Shown: positions 50,401 to 60,800 of the stretch, piece after piece | Position numbering within the stretch: position 1 is the stretch's first letter | How the letters are laid out: every line of letters begins with the position of its first letter | Source of the DNA: Aselliscus stoliczkanus | Taxonomy: Eukaryota; Chordata; Mammalia; Chiroptera; Hipposideridae | Length of the DNA: 64,000 bases | Direction: 5' to 3' | NCBI GenBank assembly: GCA_033961575.1 | Contig: CM066740.1 | Span: forward strand, 15,289,501-15,353,500 | Program-made: the position numbers and the translations under genes | Notes under the pieces: generated by a model | What the model saw: the letters and a program-made list of their open reading frames with translations, nothing else | Database searches by the model: none | What the model was told of the DNA's origin: nothing

Positions 50401-53400
50401 TTGCCTTCAGGAAAGAAACGAGATCAAACTTCAGTTGAAATAAAAACCTCATCCACTTGGGTTCTTGGACTCCATGAATTAATGATAAGTTATTTAGCAG
50501 CTGGTCTAAAGTTTATCTTCATTTAACAAACCCCTTCCTCGAAGGGCGTGCCAATTAACAGCATAGGCCTACAAGCGCAATGGTTGAGATCTACGAGAAC
50601 AAACTGCTCTCAAGCACCCCGAGGAACTCCGGAAGCACCTATTTACATAGAAATAATTGAAAATCATTCTGATAGCTTCAATAACTTGGGTCTCCAAAGA
50701 CTTGTACCACACAACAATTTGTTTGCCTAGTTGGAGTTAAAATATATGCTTGAAAGTAATAAAAGTACACTTATTTTAAAATATTCTATAATTCAGATGA
50801 GCCTCCCCTCCCCCACCCTGCAATTACTAGGAATTAGTGAAGTTTCATCATCCTTCCAGCTACGAATAGTACATGCAGGAAGCCAAGGTTCACCTACAGT
50901 CTCTTAATTAGACACATCCCTCAAGATGGTGCCCACCATCCTTCAAAGGAATGTTGACAGCCTGTCAGCCACAGAGGACGGCTCTGAGTTCCATACCTAG
51001 AATCATATGGATTTCTTATGAAAATTGCCTCGGCGGCAGCAGTTACTCAATTTAATAACCTTATTAAACACTTTAATGACTTCTTGGGCCTAATGACTGC
51101 ATCTAGTATGAAGGAAGAAGCCAGGCGGAGTAGAATTAAAAATTTAATCTAACTGATCCCCACTGTTCTCCAGGCTTCTGAAGGGAGGTTGCTAGACTCT
51201 TTGCAAATCTAATTCCTGTGTTCTCTTACAAGAATCACTCTTTGATTTCAGTATATTGTCTCCCCTCACCCTCACCGCATGTTCAACTTTGATCTGTTTA
51301 TCCATCTACCTTGTCTTTTTTTCCCTTAGCCCAGATACAAGATGAAGTTAACAATAAAAAGAGCTGTTTTGTACAGGGCATTGACACATACCAGGAACTA
51401 TGGTAAGTGTCTTTTTTTTTTTTTGAGAGCAGTGTCACTGGCCCTCATATGTGGGACCCGAACCGGGGCCGCTGGCTTCCCAAGCCAGCGCTTAACCACT
51501 GCGCCACTCGGCGGGTCCCAATGGTAAGTGTTTTACACACATTTACTTGTCATCTGTACAACAATCCTCAGAGGTCAGTAATACTATCATCCCTTTTTAC
51601 AGGAAAGAAAAATAAGGCTTCTAAAGTTGAAGCAACTGGCCAAAAGTCCAATGGCTGACACGCTGACCTAGGTTTTCAAATTCAGTTCTCCCTGCTCCAC
51701 AGCCTGTGCTCTCACCACGTTCTAACCTACTGGTTCTTGTAGGTCATTTCCAATTTCACTGTGATTGCCTTATTTTTGAGGGAAAAAATAGCTTCTTTGC
51801 TACTAGCTAAAATATCAGTCGAAACAGCATGCTCTTCTGACGCTCTGCCCTGAGAGGCTTTGTATTTTATTTTTCTATCTCTAGCATCAAGCACAGTATT
51901 AGCACATAGTAAGTGCTCATGAAATGTTTGAAAATTAATGTGATTACCAAGAAGACTCAAAAACAAAAAACGTACAGGTTCTGTATGCTGAAAACTATAA
52001 GATGCTGTTGAAAGAAACCAAAGAAGCATATACTTTTTTGTCTACGTCTATGTGAGTATAATGTTTACACTGTGTTCATATACTGGAAGACTCAACATAG
52101 CAAAGAGACAAATTCTCCATGAAACTGATCTACAGGCTTAATAGAAGTCCTGTAAAAAGCTCAGTAAAAGAGTTTTTTGAACGCATAGATGAGTTTACTG
52201 TAAAATTTACATGCAAATGGAAAGACCCTAGAATAGTCCAAAGAATTTCAGAAAGAATAAAGTGGGAAGACTCCTTCTTGCTGATGTTAGGCTTATTATA
52301 TAATCAAGATTAATATTAGTAATCAAGAAGATGTGGTGCTAGTAGAGGTACACAGATCAAAAATAGAACAGGAAACCCAGAAAGACCTATACACAAATGC
52401 CCAAGTGATTATTAACAAAGGTGTGAAAACAACTCAATGGAGGAGGGATAGCCTTTTTGACAAATGTTCTAGATCAATTGGACATCCAACACCAAAAGAA
52501 GGACCCCCAACCTACACCTTGCACCTTATACAAAAATTAACTCAAAATGGATCATAGACTTAAATGTGAATATAAAATTTTAAAAACATATATAGGAGGG
52601 CAGGCCAAGTGGTGCATTGGTTAAGAGTTGGCTTGGGACACCAGCTCTGAGTAGCAGGGCCCCGGTTCAGATCCCACATGAGGGCCAGTGACATTGCGCC
52701 CTCTACAGCTAAGATGGTGAACAATAGCTCCACCTGGAGCTGGGCTGCTGTGAGTCCCTGGGACAGTGTGGGCTGCAGTGGGCTGCCATATAGCTACCGT
52801 GAGTGACTGGCACCCGGCATGAGTAGCAGGCAGCCGGCATGAGCTGCCGTGAGCCACAGTAAGCGGCTGTCCAGCAACCGATCTGCCTCACCCAGGAAGA
52901 GCACAATGATCACAATACCAACATGGGCCAGTGAAGCAACGTCCTCCACAACTAGACTGAAGAACAAAAAGATAGCTACTTGTCTGTTACCTTCCCTGAT
53001 TCCCCAACGCTGCTCCCCTCCCCCAATTCCCCAATAAAATCTTTTAAAAAAAACAAACCAAAAAACATATACAGGAGAAAATCTTTGGGACCTAGGACTA
53101 GATGAAGAGTTCTTAGATTTGATACCAAAAGGACAATCACATAAGAAAAATGTGATACATTGGACCTCACCCAAACTAAAACCCTTTGCTTTGCAAAAGA
53201 CCCATGAAGTAGTTGAAAAGAGAAATTACAGACTGGAAAAAACATATGTGCAAAGTACACATCCCTCAGAGGACTTGTATCTAGAAAATACAAAGAACTG
53301 CCAAAAATCAATTATTTGAAAAGGCAAAGAATTCAATTAGAAAATAGGCAAAAACACACCAAGAGATATGTCACCAAGGAGGACAGACGGATAGCAAACA

Positions 53401-56400
53401 AGCACGCGAAATATGTTCAACATCATTAACCATTAGGGAAGTGCAAATTAACACCACAATGCTGTATCACTACACACCTATCACAGTTTCTAGTGGTATT
53501 ACTACTATTTTTTACTTCAGCCATTTTGATAGGTGTACTTTTTTAAATCTCCACTGTAGTCTAGCTTTAATCTTTATAGTACAGTAAACGTAACTATGTG
53601 CTAATCACAAAAATCTTTACTCAGATTACAAAAAAGATGAGTAGAGACAAAAGCTAATAAAGCAGAATCTCTAGGTGTTGGTATTAATTTTTCATAGCCT
53701 TGACGAGAATTTTCTATCACAAAAATGAATACTTGTTTCATTCTGTGCTCACTTTCTCAGCACTTTTTCTTCCTCTTCCAAAGTGGTGCTTTACACATTT
53801 ATATAAACTGGAGATTCATTCATTCATTCATTCATTCACTCATTTAATTAAAATGTACTGAGCACCAACTCTCGTGGGCGCCATTCTACACAGCTAATGC
53901 TTAATTTAACCAATGTCTTACTCATCAGGGTTCTATTCAGGACTCCCACACAACCATCTCAAAACTAAAATTTAACCAGTTTTACATACTACATTCTTTA
54001 CAGATAACAAGCTTGAAAGGCAGAAAGAATGTGACAAGTAACTTTCCTTTATTTCCTAATAATAGTTATGACAGCTGACGAGGGATGTTACTTGCTCCTT
54101 TATAGCTTGGAGTGTGTTTAATGCCATGCGCTGGCAGGATTGAATGTTGATTTTTAAGAAAGTTTTTATGGCCTCAGGATAAACAACTGTGGATGAGATT
54201 CAGCTAGACCTGCCTTTGACATGACGTATAATAATAGTTCATGATGTTGCAAGTTTCCTTACCCAAGTAGTGTCCAAAATTAAGAAGCTTCCTTTTTTGT
54301 ATCACATAATACATTAGGAAACGTGCAATGGAAAAACTCATCTTTTGCAACAGGAAAATAACTGCCAACCTGTGTTAAACTGCACCACAAGGGCACAATC
54401 AGCAAAATCCTGAATGTGAAAAACTCTACAGGAAAAAGATGTAGTCTCTTCAACAAATAAATTGCAAATGGGGGCAGGGAGGGGGGGCTGGGGGAAAGGT
54501 TGAATAAGAGACTCTAAGCCACATATTGAGATACAACGTGTGGTTCTTATTTGGATCATGATTAGAACCACCATATATATAAAATTTTTTCAACAGAATC
54601 AGGGAAACTTGGACACTGGCTGAATATCTGATGTTATGAAGGAATAATATCAATTATGTTAATAATGTTAATTATTTAAGGTGTAATAATGTGGTTTGTT
54701 TCTAAGAAGGGTCAACTGCTAGAAATGCATCTGAAATATTTACAGATGAAATCAGACAATGTCTAGAATTTGTTTCAAAATAATTCACTGTGTGGTGGCA
54801 GGAGGAAATGGGTGGGGGTGGGGACATAGCTTGGTCACGCATTAATAATGTTCTCATTGTTGAAACCTTAGGTACATAAGGGTTCTCTTATGTTCTCTCT
54901 ACTTTGTGTGTGTTTAAAATTTCATAATGAAAAGCTAAAACCAGAAAAAGTAAAAGAAAGGACGGGAGGAAGGGAGGAAAAAAGGAAGGGAGGTTATCCC
55001 AATCAGACTGCTTTATAAAAAGGGGACAAATGTGGCACTTGAAAGTGAAAGTAAGTCAGAAACATAGCTCCAAAAATATTAACCAATTGTTTAACATGTA
55101 CTGACACCATTAACATAATGCTATTCTAATACTTAATCTACCTTTAAAAAATAAGCTTTGTTCATTATAAAAATAAAACATGTGCTTAAAGGAAGATATA
55201 TAGAGATATATATAAATATAGATATATAGACATACATATAGTATAGATATAGATATATAGATATAAAATTTTAAATATAGATGAGTACACCAAGAAAATG
55301 GAGTCGCCCTCCTACTGGGCTCCCAGTTTCTTGTCCACCTAGTCAGGACTTTTATATACGTCTAATTGACATATACATAATTAGCACAAATGGGAGTATA
55401 CTATAAATACTGTTTTATGTCTTGCTTTATTCACTGCACAACGTTTTAGAAATCTTTATATTTGAGCATATATAATTTAATGTTATTTGTTTAAAACAGT
55501 TTATTTTAGAACAGTTTTAGATATGCAGAAAAATTAGAAAAATAGTAGAGAATTCCCATATATCCCACACCCAGATATAATAAATCTGATGTGATTTATT
55601 ATATCACCTCAGATAGGCAGGGAAGAAAAGAAGAAGGAAGAACAACAAATTCAGATCTGGGGAATGGATGAATGTTTGTCTTGTCTTGTCACTTCCCTTC
55701 AAAGTCGCCAGCATCACAGGACACCAGGTGGAAGCCCTGCTTATGGGATATTCTTTAATGATATTCATTGGTTCCAGCCTGGTTAGTTTCCAATCAGTTT
55801 CCCAATATCGAAATTATGCTTTCCAAGAGCAAGCCCAAAATGTGACCATCAGTCACATAAGCATACCTTGAACATGAAAATGTTACACTTAAAGCCAGCA
55901 CTTCCAAAACAGCGGCATGTCCCCGCCCTCAGTGGCAGTGTCCTCACGGTGACTGGGGCACTCCCCGGCCCTCTTGGGTCTACTCCACTCAGGGTGGAGT
56001 ATCCCCTGCCACGGAGCTGATGGATTCATTGTCACTAAAGTGTCAATAGCTGATAGTTGCCATTATATCCAGTATGAGTATTACATTTTGAAGGGGAAAA
56101 AAAACCCTTATCCTTAAAGGTATAAATCTCTAAAGGTAGAATTCGGCCATCATGATCCAGCAGAGCAGGGGAGATACACACACGATAGGGGTTTCAGCCC
56201 ACCCTTCCAGTCACATCACACAGGAAGGAACCCCCCCCCCCATTTACACTGAGAGAGCCCTGGGCAGAGGAACAAACGCAGTGCCTTGGAGGGGCTAGAA
56301 TGTCGGACTCCATGAAACAGACTGTCTTGCCTGGCAGGAGCAAAACTGCTCATTCACGCATGCGTCACAGAAGATGAGCTCCACGTGGCTGGAAGCAACG

Positions 56401-57833
56401 GTCTTCAGCAACACAGAAAACTCAAACTGCTCGTTCTGGGCATTAGAATACACAAAGAACAAAAATGCCTGACTCCACAAAAGACACTGTCTGAACTGTG
56501 TTTCTTGTCACAGCCACCTGCCTTTTCATTAGGGTTCTGGGTTCTGTCTCATTAAACAGAAGCGTTGATTCAGTTGGGTCCATCTAATTATTCTTATTAA
56601 AATATGTAACCATAATATTTTAATTGTAAATTAAAGCTGCACGCATGAATGAATCTGAATTCATTTTAATTTTACAATGGCCCACTGCCAAGGCCATTTT
56701 TATAGGGAAGATCCATCAGCCTGGAGAGTGCTCTCCCGGGAATTCAAACCAATGCGCAAATGGAACATGTTTAACTAACAAGGGAGACTCGTGCTCCCTG
56801 TTCTCCTCTCTCCAGATTTATTAGAATAATAAAGCTATTTTCAGAAGATAGACTGAATTTATTGTCACCCCTCCAAATCTCTGAATAAAAAAAAATTTAC
56901 CAAACTCCTAGGCTGGCACTCCCAGTTAAGGCGGAACTGAGATGTCACTCCCGAGACATTTGAATCTTGAACAAGGATGGTAAATAGGTCTCAATTCAGG
57001 TGCCAACCTCATGATTAATTAGTAATATTGGCTGTGGGTGCCGTGCGCTTACACACTGTCACCTTGGTCTAGATTCTAGAACAATCAGTGATATAGCATG
57101 CAGCCCTTACACACGCAGTGAGGGGTGGGACCTGCATTATTTTCCACTAAACAACAACCAGCCACCAGGATATTTAACAGCTCAGCCAAAACCTCCTCCA
57201 CTTCTAACTGGCACTGAGGACAGGGTGCTATTGGGGTAGGTGGTGAGCTAAAAATACCTTTTATAATTGAGGCTTTAGGAAAACCTTCTTGACTTCTAAG
57301 CAGAGGCCTGAAGGGTAAGGAGGAGTTAGCCAGTCAGTGAGTGTGGTGTGAAGACTGGGGGAAGACAGATTCTTGCAAGCAGCCGGGAAAACATCTGTGA
57401 AAACTCAGGGGCCCAAAGTGCAGAGCATTCAAGACTCAGAAATAAGCTCCCAACAGCATGCTAAGTGAGTCAGCCAGAGAAAGACAAATACCACATGATC
57501 TCACTTATATGTAGAATCTAAAGAACTGAATAAACGAGCAATGTAAACAGAAATAGTCTCAGAGACACAGAGGAAAAACTGATGGTTGCTAGATGGGAAG
57601 GGGTAGGGATGAGGGAGAAGGGGAAGTGACGAGACAACATAAATTGGTAACTTCAATATTGCCACAGGGATAGGAAAGAGTTTGGGGAATATAATCAATA
57701 ATGTTGTAAATATTTTTTTAGGGGGCCAGATAGACTCATGTCTTGTTAGGGAGACCACTTTATGGTTGGTATAGAGGCCTGACCACTGCACTGCACATCT
57801 GAAGCTGCTGTTGATAGTATTATATGTCAACTA

Positions 57834-57874
<41 letters not shown>

Positions 57875-60800
57875 ACAGGATGTGGAGTACAGTGGAGTCA
57901 ATGGAATTGTAATAGATATGTATGATATCAGGGGTGGGGGTATTGTGGAGTGGGGGAGGGGGGCTGTGACTTTGTGGGGGGTGAAAAGCAGAGCTATTGC
58001 ATTGTTTTGCACACTTGAAACTAATAATAAAAAAGAAAAATTTTTTAAAAAAGAAATAAGCTCCTAAATGAGGAGTGAAAAGTACACTGGGAAGCAGGAG
58101 GGGCAGAAGATGAGCCTGGAGAAGGAAGCAGGGTCAGATCTTAGAGGGTCTTAGAAACCACATCTAGAAGTTTTGACTTTGTTCTAAGAGCGATGCGTTA
58201 GGAGCCCGGAGATCACTCCGCCACATGCAGAAAATGGATTGATACACGATGAACAATAGTATATTACAATAAATCCAGAATCCAGTGTTGTTATTTCTTG
58301 CTGAGAGGCTAAAGTAAACCTGTGAACATTATACCTCTTTCTCCCTACGGTATTTTTTTCTTTTGGGTGGAAGGACTTTCCAGTTTAAAATTCCTTAATG
58401 TTATAATATGATTACATAATTATTTATAATAAAGGACTTTTTCAAGATCAATAAAATGTTTTTTTATGTAGTTTGTTAAAATTTGGGTCTAGTTTTTATT
58501 CATTGAAATGAGATTATAATAAAAATCAAGTGATTAAACCAACCAAGAAAAGAAGAAAAGAAAAACTCTAATTAGAAAAAAGTCTTTGTTGCTTTCATTG
58601 GTAGTTTCTTCCCCCCAAGAAAACAACTTTTAAAATGTGCCCTTGGGGCCAGCCAAGTGGCTCGTTGGTTAAGAGTTGGCTTGGGAGCACAAGCTCTGAG
58701 CAACAGAGCTGCTGGTTTGGATCCCAGATGGGCCAGGGACGCTGCCCTCTACAGCTAAGATGGTGAACAACAGCTTGACCTGAAGTTGGGCTGCTGTGAG
58801 TAGCTGGCGACGGCATAGGCTGCAGTGGGACTGCAGTGGCGTGAGCGACCGTGAGTGGCTGGCAGCCAGCATGAGCGGCCAGCAACTGGCATGCGCTTTC
58901 ATGAGCTGCCATGAGCCGCTGTCAGCGACCATCCAATGGCCGGCAACTGATCTGCCTCAGCCAGGAAGAGCGCAATGATAATACCAACATGGGCCAGCGA
59001 AGCAATGTTCTCCACAACTAGACTGAAGAACAAAAGGACAGCAACTTGTCTATTCCCCTTCCCCAATTCCCCAATGCTGTTCCCCTCCCCCAAATGCTCA
59101 ATAAAGTCTTAAAAAAAAAATGTACCTCTGGAACAGGAGAATGGCATGACCCCAGTCCCTTGGCACAGCCCGCCCAGTGGTCAGGTCCATGCAGGTGTAT
59201 AGTGAAGAACTTACCCCAGGCCTCTGCCCTCGGCTAATGGGAGGTGCTCTTTAGACCCCTGACAGGAGTATCTTTGTTTGCCTGGGCTCTGGCCACTGGA
59301 CAGTCTAACAATATGAATACGGTAGGGGCTTAGGGCCACACTGTATCAGTGGTGACCTCTGGAGGAACCGGGGACTGAAGGCTTTAGCTCAAACCCAAGA
59401 GGAGTGGAGACTAAAGGTCATCCACAAAGTAAACATTGAGCCCCAGTAAAAACTCTGGACACCAAGGCTTGGGTGAGCCCCCGTGTGCATGGTCACACAT
59501 CGATGCCGAGAAGGTGACTCCACAGGAGAGGACAACCAGGAGCTCTGCATTTGGACCCCTCCCCAACTGTGCCCTGTGTGTCTCTTCCTTTGACTGTTTC
59601 TCATTGGTATCCTTTCCCTGTAAAAAAAACACTGTAACCATGAGTATAATAGCTCTCAGTGAGTTCCATCTTTGCTGTAAATGATTAAAACTGAGGATAG
59701 TTTGGGGGATCCAGGAACTTATCACTGGTGTCTGTCATATGCAGAACTTGTAGTTTGGCCAACTTCACAGAGAAGGTATTCCCTGAAGCTGGCAGCTTGG
59801 TCCCAGTATTGTTTAACACAGGGACAAAGAAAAAGTTTATCTGGTCTTGGTATTGTGTGGGGTTACCTTGGGGGGAGAGATAGAAGGGCTAACTGGAAAA
59901 GGGACACAAGGTACCTTCTGGAGTGCTAAAAACACCTATATATATACCTTGACCCAAGTGGTGGTTACACAGTATACATAAGAGTAAATCCACCGAACTG
60001 TACACAGAAGATCAGGGCATTTTATGCATTTTACTGTACCCAATATATTATACCCAATATTAAAAAGTTTAAAAAAAAACACTGTTTTTGAAAATGGGGG
60101 AGCCCAGCTGGTAATTAAAGGGTGTAAGTGGGCTGGACTACTGAGGAGGATCTGAACCCAAAGACAGGGCTAAAAGAAAAGATGTGAAATCTACAAAGAA
60201 GTTTCTGGAAGGATCCTCTAAAATAGATTGTTTACTGCTTTAAACTTGGACAGGCCAAACAGGACCATGTGCCCATATGGCTGTGTCTGTGTAAGTATGT
60301 GTGTGTGCATGTGTGAGTGTGTGCACGTGTGCTCCCTAAAAAGGCCCGAGTGCCTCTGCTCAGTTTCATTAGGCTCACCTAGTGATGATAATGTAGTGAT
60401 GAACAGCAAGGCAGGGCAGGAAATGCTTACTTCTGAGGGATGGCCACTCAGCAAAGGGTTGGTATGGTGATGTCCTACCCTCCTCCCAGTCAGACAGAAG
60501 CTCCAGGAGCTGGGATTGGAGGTCTGAGAGGCCAGGCTAGGTTAGGGAAGGGACCACTTTCCCTAATTGTGTGACACCAAGCCAAGAGATCCAAGAGGTG
60601 ACAAGCTGGGCAAAGCTGAAACTAATGACAGAGTCTCCCTGGGCGGTTACCAGGGGTGGGGGAATTCAGGACTGAGGCAACGGAGTAGGACACCCAGAAA
60701 GCAAGCCAGAGGGAGACTGTTTAAAGCAAAGGGTGGGAGGCAGAGTCTGGGAGAATCCTGAGTCATGGAAAAAGATGCTTTTAAAAGCACTGGGTGGGAG

